Source of the DNA: Flavobacteriales bacterium
GTDB taxonomy: Bacteria; Bacteroidota; Bacteroidia; Flavobacteriales_F; PHOS-HE28
Direction of reading: 5' to 3'
Assembly (NCBI GenBank): GCA_016703105.1
Contig: JADJCS010000001.1
Coordinates: forward strand, 186,001-250,000
DNA length: 64,000 nt
This document shows, in pieces, positions 47,154 through 55,453 of this stretch. Numbering within the stretch: position 1 is the first letter of the stretch; each line of letters starts with the position of its first letter. Both the position numbers and the translations under genes were made by a program. Below the pieces are notes generated by a model, which was not told where the DNA came from, did not search any database, and was given only the letters and a program-made list of their open reading frames with translations.

Positions 47154-47939
47154 ATGAAGCACTCCTACACTATCAACAACCTTTTGGCAGCGTTCGCCTT
47201 CGCGGGCCTGTTTTTGGCTCCCGGGCTGAGCAGCGCACAGTGTCTCACATGGGTCAACCCCACTGATTCCTCCGGTTGGAGCGACTTCGTGAGCACGTTC
47301 GATGGCGCTCCATGCGCGGACGCGGGAGTGTGCCCCCTTGAAGAGATCAATGGCTTCCAGATCTGGGCAGATGAGGCATACGTAATGACCAACGTTCAAG
47401 CCGGTGGTTCATACACCTTCAGCGCTTGCAACGGCGTGGGTGGTACGGCATGGCCGATCTCCTTCACGATCGCTTCACAGGCAGGCACGGTGGATGCGTT
47501 CGGTCTCGATGCGGGATCGGTGTGCCAACTCACTTGGACCGCGAGCGAGAGCGGCGTCTATTTCATCATCGTCTCTGAGCAAGGCGCTTGCGGCACCTCT
47601 TCGAACCAAGCGGTGGACAATGGCTTCCCAGCCATCACTTGTGTAGCCAGTGCAGCCACGAATTGCGCCACCATCGGTATCGAGGAGATCGCTGCGCAAG
47701 GTCCGGTTCTGATCAGCCCGAACCCGACCACCGGTGCGTTCAATGTGACGGTACGCTCTGATGCACGTAGCATCGAGGTGCTCGATCTGAACGGCCGTCG
47801 TTTGGAAAGTGTGGTCACTACGCGCACCATGGGAGGTACCTATAGCCTTGACCTCTCCGCCTTCGCTGCTGGCACCTACATGGTGCGCACCGATCTGGGT
47901 GGCACGGTGAACACCCAGCGCATCACGTTGATCCGCTGA
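47154..47939 (+). CDS. Secreted T9SS cargo protein
   Basis: Protein of 261 residues; start at 47154 gives a signal peptide (MKHSYTINNLLAAFAFAGLFLAPGLSSAQ). The mature region is a cysteine-containing beta-sandwich (VQAGGSYTFSACNGVGGTAWPISFTIA, ASESGVYFIIVSEQGACG) like the bacterial pre-peptidase-type domains. The C terminus is a type A type IX sorting domain (LISPNPTTGAFNVTV ... VLDLNGRRLESV ... LSAFAAGTYMVRTD ... NTQRITLIR). Exported through Sec and the type IX machinery; role unknown. Confidence 0.85.
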   Translation: MKHSYTINNLLAAFAFAGLFLAPGLSSAQCLTWVNPTDSSGWSDFVSTFDGAPCADAGVCPLEEINGFQIWADEAYVMTNVQAGGSYTFSACNGVGGTAWPISFTIASQAGTVDAFGLDAGSVCQLTWTASESGVYFIIVSEQGACGTSSNQAVDNGFPAITCVASAATNCATIGIEEIAAQGPVLISPNPTTGAFNVTVRSDARSIEVLDLNGRRLESVVTTRTMGGTYSLDLSAFAAGTYMVRTDLGGTVNTQRITLIR

Positions 47940-47958
47940 TCACCATCAAGGACGTTTC

Positions 47959-47985
47959 AAAGGGCCGCCTTCGGGCGGCCCTTTT
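47959..47985 (+). terminator. Rho-independent terminator with UUCG loop
   Basis: An 11-bp perfect stem (aaagggccgcc / ggcggcccttt) closed by TTCG and followed by TTTT, 20 bases after the T9SS gene stop codon. Confidence 0.9.
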
Positions 47986-48043
47986 ACGTTCCGAGTAAAC
48001 GTACTTTGCCGCACGCTTCAAGTACTGCTGCACAGCAGCGCAG

Positions 48044-49429
48044 ATGACCCATCACAGTTCTTCAGCTCGACCGACGACCCATTCCAGGGCCATGGTCGTC
48101 CTCACGACGCTCTTTTTCATGTGGGGCTTCATGACGGTGATGAACGACATTTTGGTGCCGCACCTCAAGGCGGTTTTCACGCTGAACTATACCCAGAGTA
48201 TGCTGGTGCAGTTCTGCTTCTTCGGTGCGTATTTTCTGGGATCGTTAGCCTACTTCCTGGTGTCGCGCAGCTCTGGGGACCCGCTGCAACGGATGGGCTA
48301 CAAACGGGGGCTCATGGCCGGGCTGTTGTTGAGTGCCCTGGGCAGCGCGCTCTTTGTACCAGCCACCTTTGTGCATAGCTACGCGGCCTATTTGGTGGCC
48401 TTGTTCGTGCTCGGGCTAGGGTTCACGCTTCTGCAGATCGCGGCCAATCCCTTCGTGGCCATCATCGGTGCACCTGAGGGCGCGAGCAGCCGGTTGAACC
48501 TGGCGCAAGCTTTCAACTCGTTGGGCACGACCCTGGCCCCATTGATCGGAGGTGCGTTGATCTTCGAATTCTTCAAAGGCGATGCGGCCGTGCGTTGGCC
48601 GTATGCCTTCTTCGCCGCCCTCTTGCTGTTGCAGGCGCTTTGGATCGCGCTCACCACCTTGCCGGAACCGCCTCACGTACCTGCCGGTACACGGAGCGAT
48701 GCCTTTCGCCACCCGCAGTTGCGGCGCGGCATGCTGGCCATTTTCTGCTATGTGGGTGCGGAGGTCGCCGTGGGCAGCCTCATCATCAGCTTCTTGGAGT
48801 TGGAAAGTGTGCTCGGCCTGCCCGAAACGGCCGCGAAGAATTTTCTCGGGCTCTATTGGGGCGGCGCCATGGTGGGCCGTTTTCTCGGTGCTTTGGCGAT
48901 GAGCGATCGCTTGGGGGCAGGCCGAAAGGCACCGATGATGCTGGTGCTGGCCTTTGCGCTCTTCGCATTGCTCGGGATCATCAATTGGATCTCTGGCGGC
49001 ATTGAACCCCGGCACCTCTGGCCGATGGGCGTGTTGATCCTGAGCAACATGGCGGTGTTCCTGATCGCCGGACGCAGACCCGGTGCTGTGTTGGGCGCCT
49101 TCGCCCTTTCAGCCGCGGTGCTCGCAGGCGTGGTGATGTTCTCCAGCGGGGCCTGGGCGCTTTGGGCGGTGGTCGCCATCGGGCTCTTCAACTCGATCCA
49201 GTGGAGCAACATCTTCACGCTCGCCATCGATGGGTTGGGCGATGATACCGGCCAGGGGAGCAGTTTGCTGGTGATGATGATCGTGGGTGGCGCGTTGGTG
49301 CCTCCCTTGCAGGGTGCGCTTATCGATCACTTCCGCTCGGACCAGGGCTTCCATTTCAGTTTCGTCCTTCCGGTCCTGTGCTATGCCTATCTGGCTTGGT
49401 ACGGTTTCAAAGGCGCACAGCACGCATGA
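48044..49429 (+). CDS. Sugar MFS transporter (FucP/GluP-like symporter)
   Basis: Inner-membrane H+-coupled sugar transporter of 461 residues with about 12 hydrophobic segments. VVLTTLFFMWGFMTVMNDILVPHLKAVF is the diagnostic N terminus of the FucP group; GLGFTLLQIAANPFVAIIG and LNLAQAFNSLGTTLAPLIGG are further conserved blocks, as is FCYVGAEVAVGSLIISFLE. Substrate may be fucose, glucose/galactose or GlcNAc. The adjacent sugar-kinase gene (4-base overlap) suggests uptake plus phosphorylation. Confidence 0.92.
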   Translation: MTHHSSSARPTTHSRAMVVLTTLFFMWGFMTVMNDILVPHLKAVFTLNYTQSMLVQFCFFGAYFLGSLAYFLVSRSSGDPLQRMGYKRGLMAGLLLSALGSALFVPATFVHSYAAYLVALFVLGLGFTLLQIAANPFVAIIGAPEGASSRLNLAQAFNSLGTTLAPLIGGALIFEFFKGDAAVRWPYAFFAALLLLQALWIALTTLPEPPHVPAGTRSDAFRHPQLRRGMLAIFCYVGAEVAVGSLIISFLELESVLGLPETAAKNFLGLYWGGAMVGRFLGALAMSDRLGAGRKAPMMLVLAFALFALLGIINWISGGIEPRHLWPMGVLILSNMAVFLIAGRRPGAVLGAFALSAAVLAGVVMFSSGAWALWAVVAIGLFNSIQWSNIFTLAIDGLGDDTGQGSSLLVMMIVGGALVPPLQGALIDHFRSDQGFHFSFVLPVLCYAYLAWYGFKGAQHA

Positions 49430-50343
49430 TACTCGGGATCGACATCGGAGGCACTTCCACCAAGTTGGGGCTGGTGAAGGGCGATCGCATCCTGGCCACA
49501 CTACGCATCCCAACAGCAGGCGAAGACGCGCCAGAGCAGCCCGCCGGAAGCGCGTTCGCCGATGCCATTGCCTTGGCCGCACAGGAACTGATGCAGCAGC
49601 ACGGCCCCGCGCACGCCATCGGTGTCGGCGTGCCCAACGGCAACCCGTTCACCGGCAGCATCGACCGCGCCCCCAACCTGCCCTGGAAGAGCGAAGTGCC
49701 CTTGGCACGCATGCTGACCGAACGGCTCGGCCTGCCCTGCTCGTTGGGGAACGATGCGAACGCCGCCGCCTTGGGGGAATGGAAATATGGCGCGGGCATA
49801 GGTTGCACCGATCTATTGGTCGTTACTCTCGGCACTGGGCTAGGCAGTGGCTTCATCATTGATGGGGAACTGCTGCTCGGTCCACACGGGAACGCCGGCG
49901 AGCTGGGTCACACCATCGCGGTGATGGATGGCCGCCTCTGCACCTGCGGCCGACGCGGTTGTTTGGAAACCTACGTGAGCATCCGGGGCATGCGCGAGAC
50001 CTACCGCGATCTGGCCGATGATCTTTCGTTGCTGGAACAAGAAGGCGTGCGCCCTATCGCTGAAGCCGCGGAACGCGGTGAGGATGCGGCGGTGCAGACC
50101 TTCAAGAGCACCGCGCGTTGGTTGTCCCTGGGCTTGGTGAACGCGGTGGCGTTCTCCGTTCCACAGCGTATAGTTCTCTTTGGAGGGATCGCCCGCAACG
50201 GGGCCTTGCTCATGGATCCGCTGAAGCAATACTTCGAGCGCGACCTGTTCTATATCTACCACGGCCAGGTGGAACTGCTCCTGAGCGCGCTCGCGGAGGA
50301 TGATGCGGGGATCCTGGGTGCGGCCGCATTGACGGCCCAATAG
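49426..50343 (+). CDS. ROK family sugar kinase
   Basis: Cytoplasmic kinase of 305 residues; start at 49426 overlaps the transporter stop (ATGA). ATP-binding MILGIDIGGTSTKLGLV; substrate and metal blocks VGVPNGNPFTGSIDRAPNLPW, SLGNDANAAALGEWKYGAG with catalytic Asp, GTGLGSGFIIDGELLLGPHGNAGELGH, and the zinc motif CTCGRRGCLETYVS. It could be a glucokinase or N-acetylglucosamine kinase; context with the GlcNAc-releasing asparaginase makes the latter attractive (inference). Confidence 0.9.
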   Translation: MILGIDIGGTSTKLGLVKGDRILATLRIPTAGEDAPEQPAGSAFADAIALAAQELMQQHGPAHAIGVGVPNGNPFTGSIDRAPNLPWKSEVPLARMLTERLGLPCSLGNDANAAALGEWKYGAGIGCTDLLVVTLGTGLGSGFIIDGELLLGPHGNAGELGHTIAVMDGRLCTCGRRGCLETYVSIRGMRETYRDLADDLSLLEQEGVRPIAEAAERGEDAAVQTFKSTARWLSLGLVNAVAFSVPQRIVLFGGIARNGALLMDPLKQYFERDLFYIYHGQVELLLSALAEDDAGILGAAALTAQ

Positions 50344-50373
50344 CGTCGCGAGGGCGTTCACGAGGTGCGGACG

Positions 50374-51579
50374 TTAACGGCCCGCAGCTCCCTTTCCGGC
50401 TAGCCAGCCCGTGCTCCAAGCCGCCTGGAAATTGAACCCACCGGTGATGCCATCGATATCGAGGACCTCACCCGCGAAGTGGAGCCCTGGAGCCACGCGG
50501 CTCTCCATTGTCGCGGGATCCACATGTTGCAATGCGAGGCCGCCCGCCGTCACGAATTCCTCCTTGAAGGTGGTCTTGCCGCGCGCCTGATAGCGATCAT
50601 TGGTGAGCACATCCAGCAGGCGGTCCATGCCCTTCCTGCCGAGTTCGCCCAATGGCTTTTCCAGTGGCAGACCAGCCCGCAGCAGGAGATAGCTCCATAA
50701 GCGTGCGGGAAGGGTGAAGCACTCCGCGTTCACGATCTGTCGACGGGGATGAGCGTTCGCTTCGACATGCAACAACTCGCGCGCACCCTTCTCTCCCATC
50801 TCTCCGAGCCAGTCCACCAGCACGGTGTATTCGTAGCGCGTGTCATGCAAAACCCGAGCCCCGAACGCACTTAGCCGTAGGACCGCTGGTCCGCTCAGGC
50901 CCCAATGGGTGATCAACAACGGACCAGTGCTCTCCAACTTGCTCCCAGCGATGCGCAAACGAACGTTCGGAGCTACCACCCCCATCAATTCGCGGATCGG
51001 ATCACCGGGAAGGTTGAAGGTGAAAAGCGACGGTACCGCAGGGACCACCTCGTGCCCGAACTTCTGGAGCCAGGCCATTCCCTCATCCTTAGGCGAACCG
51101 CCCGTGGCCACCACCACGCGATCGGCGTTGATGGTTCCTTCAGGAACACGGAGCGACCAGGTGCCGCCTTTTCGTTCGATCCCAGTGACCGGACACTGCG
51201 AACGCGCTTCGACGCCAAAGGAGCGGACGGCCCGCTGCAACGCGTCGATCACCGTGCGCGAATCATCTGTGATCGGGAACATGCGACCATCGGGTTCGAT
51301 CTTCAACACGACACCCTGTTCAGCGAACCAGGCCACCACCTCTGGTTGTCCCCAGACCGCGAAGACCTTCCGCACAAAAGACCCCCCGCGCGGGTAGTGC
51401 CGCGCCAGTTTGCGGGGCTCGGCGCAATGGTGCGTCACATTGCAGCGCCCACCTCCGCTGATGCGCACTTTGGCGAGCCACTTGTCGCTCTTCTCCAGCA
51501 ACAACACCTCTGCGTCCGGCCTCTGCGTCTTCGCGCTGATGGCGGCCATGTGGCCGGCCGCTCCACCGCCGATCACCAC
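50374..51579 (-). CDS. HI0933-like flavoprotein (NAD(P)/FAD-dependent oxidoreductase)
   Basis: Oxidoreductase of about 401 residues. VVIGGGAAGHMAAI is the FAD-binding dinucleotide fold; VRISGGGRCNVTHHC and VVATGGSPKDEGMAWLQKFGHEVV are diagnostic of the HI0933/BaiN group; the C terminus has GLHFAGEVLDIDGITGGFNFQAAWSTG. No ATG is visible in frame: the first codon would be GTG at 51579, cutting the first beta strand short. A nearby out-of-frame ATG (51604) would restore HKPPFRIVVIGGG if the frame were shifted, so a small indel is possible. Physiological role unknown. Confidence 0.85.
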   Translation of the reverse strand: MVIGGGAAGHMAAISAKTQRPDAEVLLLEKSDKWLAKVRISGGGRCNVTHHCAEPRKLARHYPRGGSFVRKVFAVWGQPEVVAWFAEQGVVLKIEPDGRMFPITDDSRTVIDALQRAVRSFGVEARSQCPVTGIERKGGTWSLRVPEGTINADRVVVATGGSPKDEGMAWLQKFGHEVVPAVPSLFTFNLPGDPIRELMGVVAPNVRLRIAGSKLESTGPLLITHWGLSGPAVLRLSAFGARVLHDTRYEYTVLVDWLGEMGEKGARELLHVEANAHPRRQIVNAECFTLPARLWSYLLLRAGLPLEKPLGELGRKGMDRLLDVLTNDRYQARGKTTFKEEFVTAGGLALQHVDPATMESRVAPGLHFAGEVLDIDGITGGFNFQAAWSTGWLAGKGAAGR

Positions 51580-51694
51580 GATACGGAAGGGAGGCTTGTG
51601 TCATGGCGGGCGGTGCGCGGATGGAGCGCAAAGATGTACCGTTCGCCGTTTGGCACGCGGCTTGAAAAGGGGGCGCGGCGCCTATGCCACAACG

Positions 51695-52309
51695 ATGAAG
51701 AAAACACTGATCGTCCTCGCCCTCACCGGTGCAAGTGCCGCAGCCCAGGGCCAGTTCCAGGTAAACCCTCAGATGGGCCTCACCTACCAGCATCTTTCAA
51801 GCGACCAACCCAACGTGGAGTTCCGAGGCGCGGTGGGCTGGCAGCTCGGTGCGGACTTCCGCATCGGCGACCGCGCCTACATCCAGCCGGGTGTGTTCTT
51901 CGGCCGGAACACGACCGCGGTAAAGACGTCCCTCAATGACAGCGTACTTGCGGAAGGTGACATCGTACGCACCAACCTGCGGTTGAAAATGCTCGGCGGG
52001 TATCGGATCGTGGATACCTACCAGTTCGATCTCCGATTCTTCGCTGGCCCGACCTACGACGTGCTGCTCAGCGTGGACGACAAGGACGATGAGATCGGTT
52101 GGAACGAGGGGGACTTCAACAGAGGCTCCTTCAACATCGATGCGGGCCTTGGTTTCGATATGGGTTTGTTCACCCTGGAACCGAGTGTAAGCTTCGGATT
52201 GAGCCGCGTGTTCAGCGACAACCCCACGGTGAAGGACATCGGCTCGAAGTACCTCACCTACGGACTCACCGTCGGCCTCAATTTTGGGAACGACGACAAG
52301 AACGATTGA
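51695..52309 (+). CDS. Outer-membrane beta-barrel protein (porin-like)
   Basis: Protein of 204 residues; start at 51695 gives a signal peptide (MKKTLIVLALTGASAAAQG). The rest resembles the OmpW/PorT-like small barrels of Bacteroidota: VNPQMGLTYQHLSS, AVGWQLGADFRIGDRAYIQPGVFFGRN, TNLRLKMLGGYRIVDTYQFDLRFFAGPTYD, FNIDAGLGFDMGLFTLEPSVSFGLSRVF and a final YLTYGLTVGLNFG strand. Function unknown. Confidence 0.82.
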   Translation: MKKTLIVLALTGASAAAQGQFQVNPQMGLTYQHLSSDQPNVEFRGAVGWQLGADFRIGDRAYIQPGVFFGRNTTAVKTSLNDSVLAEGDIVRTNLRLKMLGGYRIVDTYQFDLRFFAGPTYDVLLSVDDKDDEIGWNEGDFNRGSFNIDAGLGFDMGLFTLEPSVSFGLSRVFSDNPTVKDIGSKYLTYGLTVGLNFGNDDKND

Positions 52310-52329
52310 TCACGAAGATCCGCAAGCGA

Positions 52330-52363
52330 GAACCCCGGCTGAAAGGCTGGGGTTCTTCGTTTT
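52330..52363 (+). terminator. Terminator after the outer-membrane protein gene
   Basis: An 11-bp stem (gaaccccggct / ggctggggttc, with G-T pairs) closed by GAAA and followed by TTCGTTTT. Confidence 0.8.
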
Positions 52364-52390
52364 CAGGAATGCGATCCGCAGAGGGCGCGG

Positions 52391-52456
52391 AGGGGGCGGG
52401 GGGGGGGGGGGGGGAGCACACAGAAAGGCCAGGGGGGGGGAACGGGGGGGGGGGGC
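52391..52456. repeat. Cluster of long poly-G tracts
   Basis: Within 66 bases are runs of 5, 17, 9 and 12 G (52392-52396, 52398-52414, 52432-52440, 52444-52455) separated by short spacers. The cluster lies between a terminator and the 3' end of the phospholipase-like gene. Its exact length is unreliable because long homopolymers are error-prone. It could form G-quadruplexes. Confidence 0.8.
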
Positions 52457-52496
52457 GTTTTAACCGCACACTGAGCCCGATACGTCTCTCTAAGGG

Positions 52497-53522
52497 TCAC
52501 TCCGGATGATCCCGCCCGATGGCGTCCTTGGCCATGCGCATCTGCTCTTCTTCGGCGGCGATCACCCGTTTCAAACTGTCGCTCACCTCGCGTTGCTCGA
52601 AATGGTCCAGATCGGGTTGTCCGGCGTTCACCCAGGCGGTGTACCAATAGCTGCCCACCATCAGTATGCTCGCGTTCATGCGTCGTTCCACCATGCCGCC
52701 CATCGCATCCTCATAAGCGGCGGTGTAGTCCCGGCTGTATTGGCGCATGGCGCCTCGTCCGCGATCCTCGAAGACGTATTGCTTATCGTCGTCCCACGCG
52801 GCATCCACTTCCAGGTCGATGGCCAGCACACTGTCCACAGCGGCATGGCTGGCGCGTACCGCCTGCCAGGCGGCGTCCAACGGATCGTCAAGGTACATGG
52901 CACGTCCCGTCAGGTGATCGTAGCTGTCGGCGCTCAGCTCCGGTATGCGACTTTCCCAGAAGGCATGGATGCCGTGCTGGTTGGTGAGCTGCCCGTTGTA
53001 GTTCTCGGTGGTGTGCAGGGGCACATGGGCATCGGCGATGTAGTGGCCGATGTCCGCAGCATGGCGCAGGATCCGATCCACATCACCCCGAAGGAAGGCT
53101 TTGGTGAGCCGTTCTTCCATTAGGGCGATGTGCCAGGGAACGATGCCGTAAGACTTCAATGTATCCTCGCTGAATTTGGCGACCGCTTCCGTCCAATGTG
53201 CGGGCATCACTGCGAAGGCATCCTGCCCACCGTGCGCGTAGTGATCGATGTCGATGTAGTGCCGTGGTGCTTCTTCGGGGTCGGCATAGCGGCGGCGGTC
53301 CGGGTCCACGGCGTGGTCGCTGATGAAATCGATGTGGCGCTTGAAGAAGGGGAACATGGCCGGCGGCAGCGTGAAGCAGGCCATCCGATTGATCCTCTTG
53401 TGCCCGTAGAATCCCCAGGAACCAGCTTCCTCCAGCGTAGCGATGGGGCCCAACACCAATGCGGCCACGAGCAACCACGGCGCGACCCGTCGCTCTTTGC
53501 CAACGGACCGAACGGATCTCAT
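52497..53522 (-). CDS. Zinc-dependent phospholipase C-like protein (S1/P1 nuclease fold)
   Basis: Exported protein of 341 residues with an N-terminal hydrophobic segment (APWLLVAALVLGPIATL). SWGFYGHKRINRMACFTLP and the helical core with metal ligands (DIDHY, HAADIGHYIADAHVPLHTTENYNGQ, HGIHAFWESRIPEL) match the zinc-dependent phospholipase C/P1 nuclease superfamily. Substrate unknown. Its start overlaps the comB stop by 4 bases, so it is last in a coupled gcvT-comB-PLC operon. Confidence 0.88.
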   Translation of the reverse strand: MRSVRSVGKERRVAPWLLVAALVLGPIATLEEAGSWGFYGHKRINRMACFTLPPAMFPFFKRHIDFISDHAVDPDRRRYADPEEAPRHYIDIDHYAHGGQDAFAVMPAHWTEAVAKFSEDTLKSYGIVPWHIALMEERLTKAFLRGDVDRILRHAADIGHYIADAHVPLHTTENYNGQLTNQHGIHAFWESRIPELSADSYDHLTGRAMYLDDPLDAAWQAVRASHAAVDSVLAIDLEVDAAWDDDKQYVFEDRGRGAMRQYSRDYTAAYEDAMGGMVERRMNASILMVGSYWYTAWVNAGQPDLDHFEQREVSDSLKRVIAAEEEQMRMAKDAIGRDHPE

Positions 53523-54283
53523 TGCGCCAGGGCGGGAAGGGACAGGGGCACCAACACGCCTTCCTGCAGCACAGGGATCACCGTGGTGGTGTCCGCCGTC
53601 AAGCAGAACTTCACGTCCGGGAGCATTTGCAATTGCTCCACGCGGCGGCGGCGGGGCGCGGCTTTCAGAATGCTGGTGAAATTCTCCCGCGCGGCCATGA
53701 AGAGGTATTGCGCGGCGATGCTGCTATCCTCCTCCAGACCGAACTTTCCGCTTTCCAACAGGCGATCCATCACGGCCCCGGCGAAGGTGCTGTCCTCCAG
53801 GTTGAACTTGCCTTTCCATCCGGCGCAGAGCAGCAACACGTTGGCGTCCTGCTTCACCAGCCAGTCGCTCAGCGCGGTGAGGTTCAGGAAGGATCCGATC
53901 ACCAGTTGTTTGGCGTTCTGCGCCAGATTGATGGTGCGCGTTCCGTTCGTGGTGGTCATCACCAGGGTTTTTCCGGCCACTTCCGGACCCCGGAACGCGA
54001 GCGGCGAATTGCCGTACTCGAATCCTTCCACCACAGCGCCATCGCGTTCGGCCGCCACGATGTACCCGGAGCGTCCGATGAACTGCCGCGCCTCTTCCAC
54101 CGTGCTCACCGGAATAATGCGTTCCACGCCATGCGCGAACGCCGTGACCATGGCGCTGGTGGCACGCAGAATGTCGATCACCACCACGATGTCCATCTCC
54201 TGTGCGTACAACGCGTATTGATCAGGAAGGAAACAGACCTCCACCCGGTACCGGTAGTCGGGATTGATGGGGCGTGTGCTCAT
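53519..54283 (-). CDS. comB: 2-phosphosulfolactate phosphatase family protein
   Basis: Protein of 254 residues of the ComB family, which removes phosphate from 2-phosphosulfolactate in coenzyme M or sulfolactate synthesis. VVVIDILRATSAMVTAFAHGV, GNSPLAF, TTTNGTRTI, LLCAGWKGKFNLEDSTFAGAV are characteristic. The rest of the coenzyme M pathway (comA, comC) is not in the window; in Bacteroidota the real substrate is not settled. It overlaps gcvT and the phospholipase-like gene by 4 bases each. Confidence 0.9.
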   Translation of the reverse strand: MSTRPINPDYRYRVEVCFLPDQYALYAQEMDIVVVIDILRATSAMVTAFAHGVERIIPVSTVEEARQFIGRSGYIVAAERDGAVVEGFEYGNSPLAFRGPEVAGKTLVMTTTNGTRTINLAQNAKQLVIGSFLNLTALSDWLVKQDANVLLLCAGWKGKFNLEDSTFAGAVMDRLLESGKFGLEEDSSIAAQYLFMAARENFTSILKAAPRRRRVEQLQMLPDVKFCLTADTTTVIPVLQEGVLVPLSLPALAQ

Positions 54284-55413
54284 GGGGTCTTGGTAAGGAA
54301 GGGCATCGCCACCACCTTGGCGCGGAGGGCCTTGCCACGGACGTCGACGAAGATCTCGCTACCTGGCTTGGCCAAAGCGGCGGGCACGTAGCCCATTCCG
54401 ACAGCTTTCTGCAACGAGGGGCTCTGTGTGCCGCTGGTCACCACGCCGATAGTGCGCCCTTCGGCGTCCACGATGGTGTGCCCATGCCGGGGGATACCAC
54501 GATCCACCAACTCCAAGCCCACCAGTTTGCGGGCCGTGCCGTTCTCCTTTTGCGCTTTCAAGGCGGGGGCGTTCACGAAGTCCTTGGTGAATTTAGTGAT
54601 CCATCCCAATCCCGCTTCAATGGGCGATGTGGTGTCGTCGATGTCGTTGCCGTAGAGGCAGAAGCCCATTTCAAGGCGCAGCGTGTCGCGGGCGGCAAGG
54701 CCCGTGGGCTTTATGCCATAGGGTTTACCCGCTTCCATGATGGCGTTCCAGGCTTTCTCCGCGAGCGGGTTGGGCATGTAGACCTCGTAGCCACCGGCGC
54801 CGGTGTAGCCCGTGGTGCTGATCAACACGAGCCCCACTCCTTTCATCTCGGCGTACATCGCCGTGTAGTAGGGCATGCTGGCGATGTCCTCTGTAAAGAA
54901 GCCTTTGAGCGTATCCACGGCCTTCGGCCCTTGCACCGCAAGCAGGCTCATGTGGTCGCTGATGTTCTCCAGCTTCGCATCGAAGGTGTTGTGCGCGTTG
55001 ATCCATTCCCAATCCTTCTGGATGTTGCCGGCGTTCACCACAAGCACGTAGTGGGGGTCATCGCCGCGCTCCATGCGGTACACCAGCAGATCGTCCACGA
55101 TGCCGCCGCCTGACCCGGGCTCCGACCCGGGTTTCGGCAGGCAGGAGTACTGGACCTTGCCCGGGGTCAGCTTGCTCGCGTCGTTACTGGTCACCTTTTG
55201 GATCAGGTCCAATGCACCGGGTCCGCGCACGATGAACTCGCCCATGTGGCTCACGTCGAACATGCCGACGTTGGCGCGCACATTGAGGTGCTCATCGTTG
55301 ACGCCGGTGTACTGCACAGGCATCAGGTAGCCTGCGAAGGGCACCATCTTGGCGCCAAGGTTCTCATGAATGTGGGTCAGCGCGGTGCGCTTCAGGTCGG
55401 TCGTGGTTTCCAT
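54280..55413 (-). CDS. gcvT: Aminomethyltransferase (glycine cleavage T protein)
   Basis: T subunit of the glycine cleavage system, 377 residues, transferring the methylene group to tetrahydrofolate. GAKMVPFAGYLMPVQY, NVGMFDVSHMGEF, VTSNDASKLTPGKVQYSCL, GYTGAGGYEVYMP, GLAARDTLRLEMGFCLYGND and VTSGTQSPSLQKAVGMGYV are the family blocks, the last containing the folate-binding region. The P and H protein genes are not adjacent. Confidence 0.95.
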   Translation of the reverse strand: METTTDLKRTALTHIHENLGAKMVPFAGYLMPVQYTGVNDEHLNVRANVGMFDVSHMGEFIVRGPGALDLIQKVTSNDASKLTPGKVQYSCLPKPGSEPGSGGGIVDDLLVYRMERGDDPHYVLVVNAGNIQKDWEWINAHNTFDAKLENISDHMSLLAVQGPKAVDTLKGFFTEDIASMPYYTAMYAEMKGVGLVLISTTGYTGAGGYEVYMPNPLAEKAWNAIMEAGKPYGIKPTGLAARDTLRLEMGFCLYGNDIDDTTSPIEAGLGWITKFTKDFVNAPALKAQKENGTARKLVGLELVDRGIPRHGHTIVDAEGRTIGVVTSGTQSPSLQKAVGMGYVPAALAKPGSEIFVDVRGKALRAKVVAMPFLTKTP

Positions 55414-55453
55414 GCGGGTATCGTTGGTGCGGGGTCGTTCAGTGGGAGGTCTT

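Noticed and set aside
50374..51604. A seventh frame break at the start of the HI0933-like flavoprotein
   Set aside because: A GTG start in frame is available and the needed shift is two bases or one extra, so the case is too weak to claim.
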